64,000 nucleotides of DNA from Myxococcus stipitatus. GTDB taxonomy: Bacteria > Myxococcota > Myxococcia > Myxococcales > Myxococcaceae. This document shows, in pieces, positions 25,077-34,319 of this stretch; the first letter of the stretch is position 1, and every line of letters begins with the position of its first letter. Both the position numbers and the translations under genes were made by a program. Where the stretch lies: contig NZ_CP147913.1 in assembly GCF_037414475.1 (NCBI RefSeq), positions 9,620,501 to 9,684,500 of the forward strand. The letters are read 5' to 3'. Below the pieces are notes generated by a model. The model saw only the letters and a list, made by a program, of their open reading frames with translations, made no database searches and was not told where the DNA came from.

Positions 25077-26213
25077 ATGCATCCGCTGGTGGTGCAGTAC
25101 CGCGCGGTGGTGGTGAAGGAAGTGCGGCAGACGGCGCGGGACCGTCGCGTCATGGCGCTCCTGACGCTGGCGCCGCTCATCCAGCTGTTCATCCTGGGCT
25201 TCGCGGTGAACTTCGACGTGCGCCACGTCCCCACGGTGGTCGTCGACCGGGACAAGACGGCGGAGAGCCGCGACTATGCCCGGGGCCAGCTCGCGGGTGA
25301 CACCTTGCGCTTCACGGCCGAGCTCCCTGATGAACTCGCGGCGGTCGAGGCCATCGAGCAAGGCAAGGCCTCCGTCGCGCTCATCTTTCCTCCGGATTTC
25401 CAGAAGGACCTGCTGCGCGGCGACGAGGCCCAGGTCCAGGCGTTGGTGGATGGCTCGGACCCCACGCGCTCAGCCGTCGCGGCGACCGCGGTGACGCAGT
25501 ACGGGCTGCGTCGGGCCACTCAGCTGTTGAGCATTCAGGCGGAGCGGCAGGGGCAGCTTCCGATGCACGCTCCGGTGGAGCTGGTCCCCCGTGTCCTCTA
25601 CAACCCGGAGCTGTCGACCTCCGTGTACGTGGTGCCCGGAATCGCGGCGATGCTGCTGCTCATCGTCACCACGGTCATCATGGCCATGGGGTTGTCCCGC
25701 GAGCGGGAGACGGGGACGCTGGAGCAGCTCCAGGTGACGCCGCTGCGGCCCGGCATCTTGATGGCGGGCAAGGTGACGCCGTTCCTGCTGATTGGGCTGG
25801 TGGACGTGGGGCTCGCGTTGAGCGTGGGCGCCTGGGTCTTTGGTGTCCCGCTGCGAGGGAGCCTGCTGCTCGTCGCGGTGGCCACCCTCTTCTACCTCCT
25901 GTCCACGTTGGGCGTGGGGCTCCTCATCGCGACGGTGAGCCGCACGCAGCAGCAGGCCTTCGTGGGTGGGTTCCTCTTCGTCCTCCCCGCGGTGCTCCTC
26001 TCCGGAGTGATGAGCCCCATCCGGGCGATGCCGGACTGGCTGGCGTGGCTGACGTACCTGAATCCGGTGCGTTACTACGCGGAGGTGCTGCGCGGCGCGC
26101 TGCTCAAGGACGCGGGCCTGTGGGATTTGTGGCGGCAGGTGCTCCTGCTCGCCCTCTTTGGAGGCGCGATGATGGCCGTGGCCGCTCGGCGGTTCCACAA
26201 GACCTCGGGCTGA
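25077..26213 (+). CDS. ABC-2 type permease (YbhR-like)
   Basis: 378 residues with a strong AAGGAGGAA site before ATG 25077. The topology is the same as that of the preceding permease: TM1 (LTLAPLIQLFILGFAVNF), an external domain, and a C-terminal helix bundle containing VVPGIAAMLLLIVTTVIMAM. The coupling motif is RERETGTLEQLQVTPLRPG. The two permeases are paralogous, so the channel is a heterodimer. It is the last gene of the efflux operon, 68 bp before the MFS gene. Confidence 0.92.
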   Translation: MHPLVVQYRAVVVKEVRQTARDRRVMALLTLAPLIQLFILGFAVNFDVRHVPTVVVDRDKTAESRDYARGQLAGDTLRFTAELPDELAAVEAIEQGKASVALIFPPDFQKDLLRGDEAQVQALVDGSDPTRSAVAATAVTQYGLRRATQLLSIQAERQGQLPMHAPVELVPRVLYNPELSTSVYVVPGIAAMLLLIVTTVIMAMGLSRERETGTLEQLQVTPLRPGILMAGKVTPFLLIGLVDVGLALSVGAWVFGVPLRGSLLLVAVATLFYLLSTLGVGLLIATVSRTQQQAFVGGFLFVLPAVLLSGVMSPIRAMPDWLAWLTYLNPVRYYAEVLRGALLKDAGLWDLWRQVLLLALFGGAMMAVAARRFHKTSG

Positions 26214-26281
26214 TCCGGCCCGGCGGTGGCATCACTGTCACTGGTATGCGGACCCGGCCTGCGTTAGACGAGGCCTCCAGC

Positions 26282-27571
26282 ATGTCCGCAACCGCAGCAG
26301 CCCCGGCCCTCTCCGTCTTTCGTCACCGAGACTTCCGCACCTACCAGATCGCTCGACTCTGCGCGGTGCTGGCCATGCAGATTGAGTCGGTGGCCATCGG
26401 CTGGCAGGTGTACGAGATGACGGGCAGCGCCCTGGCGCTCGGCTACACGGGGCTTGCCCAGTTCGTCCCCTTCCTCATGTTCTGCCTGCTCGGGGGACAG
26501 GCCGCCGACCGGTTTGATCGGCGGACCATCCTGGCCATCTGCCAGGGCGTGATGCTGGTGTGCAGCCTGGCGCTCTTGTCCTTCTCGCTGGGCCACATCA
26601 CGGATGTGCGCTTCGTCTACGGCGTCTTGATTCTCTTCGGCACGGCGCGCGCCTTCTATGCGCCCGCGGGCTCCGCGCTCACGCCGCACCTGGTCCCGAA
26701 GGAGGACCTCACGCGCGCGGTCGCCCTGAACTCCACGACGTGGCAGGTGGCCACCATCGCGGGTCCGGCGGTGGGCGGCGTGCTCTACGGATGGGCGGGC
26801 CCGACGGGGGCCTATGTCGGCTCGGCCGCGCTGTGCGCGCTGACGGTGGTGTGGATCCTCTCGTTGAAGGTGCGGACCGGCCGGGCCTCGTCACAGCCGT
26901 TGTCCTTCGCCACGCTCGTCGCGGGCCTGGGCTTCGTGCGACGCCAGCGGATGCTGCTGGGCAGCATCACCCTGGACCTGTTCGCCGTGCTGCTCGGTGG
27001 CGCCGTGGCGCTGCTCCCCATCTACGCCAAGGATGTGCTGCACACAGGCCCCTGGGGGCTCGGACTGCTTCGTTGTGCTCCGGCGGCGGGCGCGGCCCTC
27101 ACGGCGGTGGGTTTCGCCATGCGCCCCCTGGGCGGAAACGCGGGCTGGAAGATGTTCGCGGCCGTGGCCGTCTTCGGGGCGGCGACGCTCGTGTTCGGAG
27201 TGAGCCGCTCGCTGCCTTTGTCGCTGCTGGCCCTGGCGGTGGCCGGCGCCGCGGACATGGTCAGCGTGGTGGTGCGCCACACCCTGGAGTTGATGGCCAC
27301 TCCCGACGAGATGCGGGGTCGCGTCGGCGCGGTGAACATGATGTGCATCGGTGCTTCCAACGAGCTCGGTGAGTTCCGCGCGGGCTGGCTCGCCGAGCAC
27401 GTGGGCGCCGTTCCGGCCGTGGTGACGGGCGCGGTGGGGACCCTGGTGGTCGTGGCCATCTGGGCCTGGGGCTTCCCCGAGCTGCGAAAGGTGGATCGTC
27501 TGGAGCTGACCGCCGCCGGCCCCTCTCCCGAGCCGGACACGTCCAAGGAACCCGCCAGCCAGGCGGGTTGA
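26282..27571 (+). CDS. MFS transporter, EntS/MFS_3-like
   Basis: 429 residues from ATG 26282 (GAGG 8 nt upstream). An ATG at 26246 would add 12 residues but has no ribosome site. About 12 hydrophobic segments; the loop motif ADRFDRRTILAICQG between TM2 and TM3 is the MFS motif A. The best family fit is the enterobactin-exporter-like / transmembrane secretion effector group (FRHRDFRTYQIARL at the N-terminus, LTRAVALNSTTWQVATIAGP). It exports small molecules; the substrate is unknown. It may be read through from the efflux operon. Confidence 0.88.
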   Translation: MSATAAAPALSVFRHRDFRTYQIARLCAVLAMQIESVAIGWQVYEMTGSALALGYTGLAQFVPFLMFCLLGGQAADRFDRRTILAICQGVMLVCSLALLSFSLGHITDVRFVYGVLILFGTARAFYAPAGSALTPHLVPKEDLTRAVALNSTTWQVATIAGPAVGGVLYGWAGPTGAYVGSAALCALTVVWILSLKVRTGRASSQPLSFATLVAGLGFVRRQRMLLGSITLDLFAVLLGGAVALLPIYAKDVLHTGPWGLGLLRCAPAAGAALTAVGFAMRPLGGNAGWKMFAAVAVFGAATLVFGVSRSLPLSLLALAVAGAADMVSVVVRHTLELMATPDEMRGRVGAVNMMCIGASNELGEFRAGWLAEHVGAVPAVVTGAVGTLVVVAIWAWGFPELRKVDRLELTAAGPSPEPDTSKEPASQAG

Positions 27572-27592
27572 CCTGGGGGGCGCTCGCCGCGC

Positions 27593-27793
27593 TCAGGCCG
27601 CGGCGCCCTGGTAGGTGACGCGCAACCCTCGGTGCGTCACGGTGATGACGGGCCGGCCCATCCATCCGCAGTGCTTGCAGACACCGCTCGGGCCCGCCGC
27701 CGTGACACGCACGGGCAGGTCCGCCGCACAGGCGGGGCAGCCTTCTGGAATCATGAAGTCGCGCGACGCGGGCTGTGGAGGCGCTTCGGTCAT
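27593..27793 (-). CDS. mini zinc-ribbon protein, 66 aa
   Basis: Two CxxC pairs (CPAC, CKHC) are spaced about 17 residues apart in a 66-residue soluble protein, followed by beta-like VITVTHRGLRVTYQG. It has the look of a small zinc-ribbon protein like those common near transcription or translation genes. It is convergent with the MFS gene (21 bp between stops). Role unknown; the frame is supported by the conserved cysteine spacing and codon bias. Confidence 0.6.
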   Translation of the reverse strand: MTEAPPQPASRDFMIPEGCPACAADLPVRVTAAGPSGVCKHCGWMGRPVITVTHRGLRVTYQGAAA

Positions 27794-28037
27794 GCATTCG
27801 ACGTAACGCAGCCGAAGTCCTCCGCAACCAGGCCCTGGCCACCCAAGCGCGGAGGAGCAGCCGCTCCGCTGCCTGGCCCTGGGGCTCGATCACCTGGCCG
27901 CACGGTTCGCTTCACACCAGTGGACAGGTACGGGCGCGTGGGCGCCTGGGTCATGGTTGAGGTGACTGTGTCCGGACTAGCGTGCCCGCGAGGGCCCTGG
28001 GGTGGACGCGCCAGGGGCCTCCATGCCGGAGGTTTTC

Positions 28038-29810
28038 ATGGTGGAAGGTCCTCCTCGCGCGGGCTCACGTTGGACGTGGCCTCGCTCGCTCGTGCTGGCG
28101 TTGGGGTTGGGCATCCTTCTCTCGCTGCCTTCATTGCGAGTGGGGCTGATGCTCGACGACCTGATGCACCGGCTGGTCATCACCGGCACGGTCAATGGGC
28201 ATGGGGACTGGGGTCCCCTGTCGCTCTACGAGTTTGTCGGAGGTCCAGGAACCCAGCCCGAGCGGTTGCGAGAGTCTGGGCTCCTGCCGTGGTGGGCCTC
28301 GGACGCGTTGCTCGTCCGGTTCTTCCGTCCAATTCCCAGCGCGCTGCTGAGCCTGGACGCATGGCTCTTCCGCGACGCGGCGCTCCCCGCGCACCTGCAC
28401 AGTCTCGCGTGGTTCGTGGCGCTGGTAGTGCTGGTGGGATGGCTGCATCGGCGGCTGCTGCCCGCCCCGGTGGCGGGGCTGGCCACGGTCCTCTACGCAA
28501 TCGCCGGCGCACACGCGCTCCCGGTGGCGTGGCTCGCCGCGCGTCATCCCCTCGTCTCCGCGCTCCTGGGGCTGCTCGCGCTGGCGGCGCATGTGCGGGC
28601 GCGCGAGGACGCATGGAAGCCAGGATGGGTGCTCGCACCGCTGGCGCTCACGGTCGCCCTGCTCTCTGGCGAGGCCGCCGTGGGGGCCGTGCTGCTCCTG
28701 GGGGCCTATGAAGTGTTCGGGCGGCGAGACACGTGGCGGCGGGCCCTGCGCTACCTCGCGCCCTATCTCGCGCTGTCGCTCGCCTATGTCCTCTTCTACG
28801 TGAGCCAGGGCTATGGCGCGCGCGGGAGCGGTGGCTATCTGAATCCAGCGACCGCGCCCCTCGCGTTCCTCGGGGTCTTCATCCAGCGCGCGCTCATCCT
28901 CCTGAGTGAGTTGGTGGTGGCCACCCCATCGGACATTGCCTCCAGCGCTCCGACCCTTCAGCCCATCATCGCGGGCCTGGGTGTCTTCGCCACGGCAGGC
29001 GCGTGGTGGATGACGCGTGTGCTGCGGCCATGGCTCACCCCGCAGGAGCAGGCGGCCCTGCGGTGGCTGATTCCCGGAGGGGTCCTCGCCACGCTTCCCG
29101 GCGCAGTGGGTATCGTCGGAGGGCGCGTCCTCCTGGTGCCGCTGGTCGCGGGCAGCGCGCTGATGTCCGTGCTCATCCTCCGAGGCTGGCAAGCGGCGCG
29201 CGAGTCCGAGCGTCTTCACATTCGTCCCCTCCTCCTCCGAACCGCCGTGGTGGTCCTCGTGCTGGGCCACTGTGGGCTGGGGCCGCTGTTCCGGATCGGA
29301 ATGGGGGTCGGGTTGGGGCACGTCGCGGATGAACAGTGGCGGGTCGCTCGCGAAGCGCCGCCCTGCGACGGGACCCTGGTGCTGGTAGCTTCCTCGGACC
29401 CGAGCGTGTCGCAGTATGTCCCCGCCGCCATGGCGCTGGACGGCCGGCCGCCGCGAATGTTCCGGCTGCTCAGCGGCGCGCCGCATGACCACCTCCTCGA
29501 GAGAGTCTCCCCGGAGGCAATCGAACTCATCGTCCAGGGCGCTCCTCGCGAGCGCGGGTTCTGGGAGGTCGTGAACCGGGAAGGCTCCCCACCCGCGGGC
29601 ACGACGCTGAACCTGGGAGACCTCCAGGTGTCCGTGCTCGAGTCGAGTGAGTCGGGCTTCCTGCGTGCGCGCTTCGACTTTGGCCGAGCCTTGGAGTCGG
29701 GGGACTTCTGCTTCGTCACCTGGAGCAACAACGGGCTGCGGCGCATCACGCTTCCTCCGCCCGGCCAACATCTCGCTCTGCCTCACAGCCGAGGTCCCGC
29801 TGGGCTGTGA
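28038..29810 (+). CDS. polytopic membrane protein, GT-C glycosyltransferase-like
   Basis: 590 residues from ATG 28038, chosen because GGAGG lies 5 nt upstream; earlier in-frame ATGs lack this. About 9-11 transmembrane segments span residues 15-415, followed by a soluble C-terminal domain of about 170 residues. The acidic pair in the first loop (GLMLDDLMH) after TM1 is the position of the catalytic DD/DE in GT-C enzymes such as PMT/ArnT. This is the main support for a glycosyltransferase role. There is no close family I can name, and a transporter-like function is not excluded. Confidence 0.6.
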   Translation: MVEGPPRAGSRWTWPRSLVLALGLGILLSLPSLRVGLMLDDLMHRLVITGTVNGHGDWGPLSLYEFVGGPGTQPERLRESGLLPWWASDALLVRFFRPIPSALLSLDAWLFRDAALPAHLHSLAWFVALVVLVGWLHRRLLPAPVAGLATVLYAIAGAHALPVAWLAARHPLVSALLGLLALAAHVRAREDAWKPGWVLAPLALTVALLSGEAAVGAVLLLGAYEVFGRRDTWRRALRYLAPYLALSLAYVLFYVSQGYGARGSGGYLNPATAPLAFLGVFIQRALILLSELVVATPSDIASSAPTLQPIIAGLGVFATAGAWWMTRVLRPWLTPQEQAALRWLIPGGVLATLPGAVGIVGGRVLLVPLVAGSALMSVLILRGWQAARESERLHIRPLLLRTAVVVLVLGHCGLGPLFRIGMGVGLGHVADEQWRVAREAPPCDGTLVLVASSDPSVSQYVPAAMALDGRPPRMFRLLSGAPHDHLLERVSPEAIELIVQGAPRERGFWEVVNREGSPPAGTTLNLGDLQVSVLESSESGFLRARFDFGRALESGDFCFVTWSNNGLRRITLPPPGQHLALPHSRGPAGL

Positions 29811-29922
29811 ACACTCCACACCGGCGGCTGTGCATGAGGCGACGGCGCGAGGGGAAACCGTTTGCCCGGATGACGAGAACGGGGCCGGATGAGCGTTCAT
29901 CCACTCTTGCCCCACTCGTCCC

Positions 29923-31020
29923 ATGACACCACTTCGCTTGCTTCGCCTCGCGCCGCTGCTCGCGTGCGCCTCCTTGTTCCTCGCGTCCTGCAGTGACAAC
30001 GATGAGGATGATGGCGTCGATCCAGATACCACCCAGTTCAAGGTGATGACGCGCAACCTCTACCTGGGCGCCGACATCGACCGGCTGTTCGCGGCACAGT
30101 CCGCGGCCGACGTGCCCGGTATCACCGCGACGCTCTACGCGACGGTGCAGCAGACGAACTTCCCCGAGCGCGTCAAATCCATCGCGGATGAGATCCAGGC
30201 GACGAACCCCGCGCTCATCGGGCTGCAAGAGGTCGCGCTCTTCCGGACGCAGAGCCCCAGCGACTTCTCGACCAATCCCATGCCCAACGCGCAGACGGTG
30301 ACCTACGACTACCTGGACATCCTGATGAAGGAGCTCCAGAGCCGTGGGCTGAACTACCGCGTGGCGGCGACGGTTCAGAATGCCGACGTCGAGCTCCCCG
30401 CCTCCCTCTCTGGCAACGCCACCGACCTGACCGACGTGCGACTCACGGACCGCGATGTCATCCTGGCGCGCGGAGACGTGCAGGTCTCCAACGTGGTGAC
30501 GGGCAACTATGCCTTCGCCCAGGAAGTGAGCGTGGGGGGCATTCCGTTCCGCATCCTGCGAGGCTTCACCAAGTTGGATGCCAACCTGAAGGACGCGCGC
30601 TTCGCCTTCGTCAACACGCACCTGGAGACGCTGTCCCCTGGCAACCAGAACCAGGCCACGGAGCTGGCGGCGCTCGTCGCCACGTATGCGCGGCCGCTCA
30701 TCCTCGTGGGTGACCTCAACACCGGGCCGGGCTCGCCAACCACGGGCTACGGCGTGCTGGTCAACTCGACGACGGGCCTGACCGATGCGTGGACCACCGT
30801 GGGCACGGGGTCGGGCTTCACGTGCTGCTTCAACGAGACGCTCACCGACGCCAACGCGAACGGCCTCGACGAGCGCATCGACCTGGTGCTGTACGCCGGG
30901 GGCGGCATCGACCCACAGTCCACGGCCATCGTGGGCGCGAACCTCACGGACCGCACGCCCGCGGGCCTCTGGCCCACGGACCACGCGGGCCTGGTAGTGG
31001 AGTTCCGCCTCACGCACTGA
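29923..31020 (+). CDS. EEP-fold (endonuclease/exonuclease/phosphatase) lipoprotein
   Basis: 365 residues. The signal peptide ends in lipobox LASC (Cys22), followed by an acidic linker (SDNDEDDGVDPD), so the enzyme is lipid-anchored outside the cytoplasm. EEP motifs are seen in order: MTRNLYLGADI, ALIGLQEVALF (metal-binding Glu), NTHLETL, LVGDLNTGPGS, and the terminal WPTDHAGLVVEF (catalytic Asp-His). Relatives cleave phosphodiesters in nucleic acids, sphingomyelin or inositol phosphates; the substrate is not evident. It is a single gene. Confidence 0.88.
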   Translation: MTPLRLLRLAPLLACASLFLASCSDNDEDDGVDPDTTQFKVMTRNLYLGADIDRLFAAQSAADVPGITATLYATVQQTNFPERVKSIADEIQATNPALIGLQEVALFRTQSPSDFSTNPMPNAQTVTYDYLDILMKELQSRGLNYRVAATVQNADVELPASLSGNATDLTDVRLTDRDVILARGDVQVSNVVTGNYAFAQEVSVGGIPFRILRGFTKLDANLKDARFAFVNTHLETLSPGNQNQATELAALVATYARPLILVGDLNTGPGSPTTGYGVLVNSTTGLTDAWTTVGTGSGFTCCFNETLTDANANGLDERIDLVLYAGGGIDPQSTAIVGANLTDRTPAGLWPTDHAGLVVEFRLTH

Positions 31021-31073
31021 GCTGACACAGGGGGCTGGAGGTCTCCCGAGCCAGGGAGTATTCAGCCCCCGAC

Positions 31074-32063
31074 ATGTCACTGCGCCTCATCAAGCGGCTC
31101 TCGCGGGACTGGTTCCTTCTGGGAATGCTCAGTGCCGTGGGGCTCGCGCTCCTCTTCCCCGACTTTGGCCGGGCCGGTGGGGCGATGCACGCCGACGTCG
31201 TCACGAACGTCGGCATCTTCATCGTGTTCTTCCTCCATGGCGTGGGGATGCCCCTGGCCCAGCTCAAGGCCGGGGCCCTTCAGTGGCGGCTGCACGTCCT
31301 GGTGCAGTCCTTCACGTTCCTCGTCTTCCCCGCGCTGTGGTTCGTCTTCAACCTCCTCCTGGGCGCTTGGGTGCCGGCGGACGTGTCGCTGGGCTTCCTG
31401 TTCCTGTGCGCGGTGCCCTCCACCATCTCCTCATCCGTGGCGATGACAGGAGCGGCCCGAGGCAACGTCGCGGGCGCCATCTTCGACGCGAGCCTGTCCA
31501 GCCTGCTGGGCATCTTCCTCACGCCGCTCATCATCGGGTTGCTCGCCCGAACCACGGGGCAGTCGCTGCCCTTGGGCGACGCCATCTTCAAGCTGTCGCT
31601 GTTGCTGCTCTTGCCGCTGGCGGTGGGCCAGGGAGTCAGGCCCTTCGTGGGAGCGGCCTTCGCGCGCTACCGGAAGTACACCAACGGCGTGGACCGGGTG
31701 TTCATCCTGGTCCTGGTCTATGCCTCGTTCTGTGACTCGTTTTCGTCAGGCATCTTCAGCAGCCACGGCGGGGGCACGCTCGCGATGGTGGTGGGCGGCG
31801 CCGCGCTGCTGCTCGCCACGGTGCTGACGCTCAGCACGCTCGCGGCGCGGCGGTGGGGGTTCTCCACGGAGGATGAGATCGCCGCCGTGTTCTGCGGCTC
31901 CAAGAAGACGCTGGCGTCAGGAGTGCCCATGGCCCGGCTGTTGTTCGGCGCGCACCCGGCGCTGGGGCTCATCGTCCTGCCGCTCATGTTCTACCACCAG
32001 CTTCAGCTCGTGGTGTGTTCGGTGCTGGCGGAGCGCTACGCGAGCCGCCCCACCGCGTCCTGA
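31074..32063 (+). CDS. bile acid:sodium symporter-like transporter (SLC10A7/YfeH type)
   Basis: 329 residues with about 10 transmembrane segments. The SBF-like motifs of the SLC10A7 subgroup are present: VGIFIVFFLHGVGMPL, CAVPSTISSSVAMTGAARGN, FCGSKKTLASGVPMARLLF. These proteins are secondary transporters of organic anions or affect calcium handling; the substrate is unknown. It is followed after 80 bp by a MarR-GNAT fusion on the same strand, which might regulate it. Confidence 0.85.
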   Translation: MSLRLIKRLSRDWFLLGMLSAVGLALLFPDFGRAGGAMHADVVTNVGIFIVFFLHGVGMPLAQLKAGALQWRLHVLVQSFTFLVFPALWFVFNLLLGAWVPADVSLGFLFLCAVPSTISSSVAMTGAARGNVAGAIFDASLSSLLGIFLTPLIIGLLARTTGQSLPLGDAIFKLSLLLLLPLAVGQGVRPFVGAAFARYRKYTNGVDRVFILVLVYASFCDSFSSGIFSSHGGGTLAMVVGGAALLLATVLTLSTLAARRWGFSTEDEIAAVFCGSKKTLASGVPMARLLFGAHPALGLIVLPLMFYHQLQLVVCSVLAERYASRPTAS

Positions 32064-32143
32064 GTTCCTCCGAGGTTGCCTGCCTCGAGCAGGTTCCACG
32101 ACAATGGCGCGACCCTGGGTTGGCGGTTGGGGGACAGAGGCTG

Positions 32144-33079
32144 ATGGCACAGACACGACGTGACCAGAACGTGGCGGCGGTGCGGCACTTCAACCGCTTC
32201 TACACCCAGAAGATTGGCGTCCTGACCGATGGCCTGCTCAAGAGCGAGTACTCGCTGACCGAAGCCCGGCTCTTCTACGAGCTCCACCATCGGGAGGCGC
32301 CCACCGCCGCGGAGCTGAGCCGGGAGCTCGCGCTGGACCCCGGCTACCTCAGCCGGCTGCTGCGCCGATTCGGCAACGAGGGGCACATCGAACGGGTGCC
32401 GTCCGCGCTGGATGGACGGCAGCACCTGCTGCGCCTCACGGCCAAGGGAGAGCAGACGTACGCGCGGCTGAACAACCGCTCCGAGGACTCCATCCGGACC
32501 CTGCTGTCCCCTCTTCGAGGTGACGAGCGCCAGCGCATCGTGGAGGCGATGCGGGTCATCGAGGAGCTCCTCGCGGATGCGAAACCTCGGGTGTCCGCGG
32601 AGTCCGTCGTGCTGCGGCCCCACCGGTCTGGGGATATCGGCTGGGTCATCCAGCGGCACGGTGAGCTGTACAGCCAGGAGTACGGCTGGGATGAGCGGTT
32701 CGAGGCGCTGGTCGCGGGGATTGCATCCCGGTTCATCCTGGAGCGGGAGCCGGAACGGGAGCGCTGTTGGATCGCGGAGCTGAACGGACGGAGCGTCGGC
32801 TCGGTGTTCCTGGTGAGCGAGTCGAAGACGGTGGCGAAGCTGCGGCTGTTGCTCGTGGAGCCGTCGGCGCGAGGGCTGGGAATCGGCACCCGGCTGGTGG
32901 ATGCGTGTGTCAGCTTCGCTCGCGACGCGGGCTACCGGAAGGTGCGCCTGTGGACGGACAGCCAGCTCCTCGCCGCGCGCCATCTGTATGAACAGGCGGG
33001 CTTCGTGCGCATCGGCACGGAGCCCCACAATGACTTCGGCGAGGGGCTGGTTTCAGAGACGTGGGAGTTGAAGCTCTGA
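32144..33079 (+). CDS. MarR-type regulator fused to GNAT acetyltransferase
   Basis: 311 residues from ATG 32144 (GGGGACAGAGG upstream). The N-terminal MarR winged helix spans about 5-145 (SLTEARLFYEL, LDPGYLSRLLRRF, RVPSALDGRQHLLRLTAKG). The C-terminal GNAT domain spans about 160-305, with the acetyl-CoA loop VEPSARGLGIGTRLVDA and the terminal ARHLYEQAGFVRIG. Such two-domain proteins are known in many bacteria. The fusion could let an acetylation substrate act as ligand of the DNA-binding part. It lies just before the end of the broken protease gene. Confidence 0.9.
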   Translation: MAQTRRDQNVAAVRHFNRFYTQKIGVLTDGLLKSEYSLTEARLFYELHHREAPTAAELSRELALDPGYLSRLLRRFGNEGHIERVPSALDGRQHLLRLTAKGEQTYARLNNRSEDSIRTLLSPLRGDERQRIVEAMRVIEELLADAKPRVSAESVVLRPHRSGDIGWVIQRHGELYSQEYGWDERFEALVAGIASRFILEREPERERCWIAELNGRSVGSVFLVSESKTVAKLRLLLVEPSARGLGIGTRLVDACVSFARDAGYRKVRLWTDSQLLAARHLYEQAGFVRIGTEPHNDFGEGLVSETWELKL

Positions 33080-33097
33080 GCGGAGACAGCGCCACCG

Positions 33098-33839
33098 TCA
33101 GATGCAACGACAGTAGCTCCACGGACTGAAGCAGGCCTCACTATTGCCCACGGCGGCCACGGAGTAGCACGTCTTGTGACCGCTCAGGACCTCGGTGTCT
33201 TCATAGCTGGTCCCCGTCACCGTGGCGATGCGCGCCTGGCCCAGGACGCACCCCTGGTCTCCATCGGACTTCATCACCCAGTAACGGGTCGCGGAAGGGA
33301 CAGGTGTCCAGCTCAGCATCACCGCGCCACTCGTTGGGGTCAGCGTGAGGGTGGGCATTTCCGTCGGCCCGCCCGCACAACCGCTGTTCACGGGCGCGGG
33401 CACATTGCACCCGATGCGCTGGCTCTCGAAGGCATTGTAGATGGCTGTCATGTGCGGCGTTCCATCGCGGAGATCTCCGTTATCGTCGTCCGCCGCCAAC
33501 CACTGCATATAGCCGTTGTTGGCCGCGCAGCCATCCAGGGTCCCTTGGGAGCAGTTGCAGGCATGCCAGAAGCCGATGTTGCCGCTCCCCTGGTAGAAGA
33601 GCTTGTTGCTGATGTTCAGGACCGTGGCCGTGTTGTAGTTGAATGGCGCGACAAAGAGTTCGCGGGAGATGAGTCTCCATGCGGCCTGGCGCGCCAACCC
33701 TGATGCGCACCGAGTCTCTTTTCCACACGGGCCCGTGCCAGAGGGGCATTTGATACAAACGAGCACGTCCGGGACGGTGTCGACCGTGAAGGACAATCGA
33801 TAGAGGGTGGCGATCTCCGCATAGGCTTCGCTCGAGCTG
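33098..33839 (-). pseudogene. secreted zinc metalloprotease, C-terminal part (IS-split)
   Basis: C-terminal 246 codons plus the 4-bp target copy of the protease interrupted by the IS at 33840-35362. It begins SSEAYAEIATLYRL, which supplies the third zinc ligand (Glu). It runs through WHACNC...DGCAANNGYMQWLAADDDNG and ends in a fibronectin-like/C-terminal beta domain. It is highly similar to the end of the intact paralogue at 37007-39424. Compared with that paralogue, about 55-65 residues are missing right after LYRL, in frame, so this gene was already divergent. Not expressed as a functional enzyme in its present state. Confidence 0.88.
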
Positions 33840-33911
33840 CCCTCTCTGCCAACGTGAGTGAGACAGTTCGTACCCAGCAGTTTAGTGTGCAGGGCGACCC
33901 AGGCAGGGACG

Positions 33912-34319
33912 ATGAATCCGGTGGTGAAAGAGGCTCGGGTTGGGGAGACCGAGGTGGTGGAGAAGGCAAAGCGTCGTCGCTTCAGCGCGGAGGACAAGCG
34001 GCGCATCCTCGAGGAAGCGGACCGGTGCACGAAGCCCGGAGAGGTGGGCGCACTTCTGCGCCGTGAGGGGCTGTACTCCTCACTGTTGAGCGTGTGGCGA
34101 CGTCAACGCGAGGCCGGAGGACAGGCCGCCCTGGAGCCAGTCAAGCGAGGCCCCCCGGCGAAGGTGCCCGCGCCCGGGGTCCGGAGAATCGCCGAGTTGG
34201 AGAAGGAGTTGGCGCGTGCCCAGGCGAAACTCAAACGCGCCGAGGCCCTGTTGGACCTCCAAAAAAAAGTATCGGAAATCCTGGGAGTGGAACTGCCCAA
34301 GCCAGACGAGGAGCCCTGA
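33912..34319 (+). CDS. IS3-family transposase OrfA (copy 2)
   Basis: 135 residues, same translation as OrfA of copy 1, with the same HTH, coiled coil, A8 slip run (34261-34268) and TGATG overlap with OrfB. Confidence 0.92.
   Translation: MNPVVKEARVGETEVVEKAKRRRFSAEDKRRILEEADRCTKPGEVGALLRREGLYSSLLSVWRRQREAGGQAALEPVKRGPPAKVPAPGVRRIAELEKELARAQAKLKRAEALLDLQKKVSEILGVELPKPDEEP

Noticed and set aside
22839-25361. 840-codon minus-strand frame opposite the ABC transporter genes
   Set aside because: GC-rich antisense shadow; the plus-strand genes carry Walker and permease motifs and the antisense product is His/Arg/Gln-rich without a fold.
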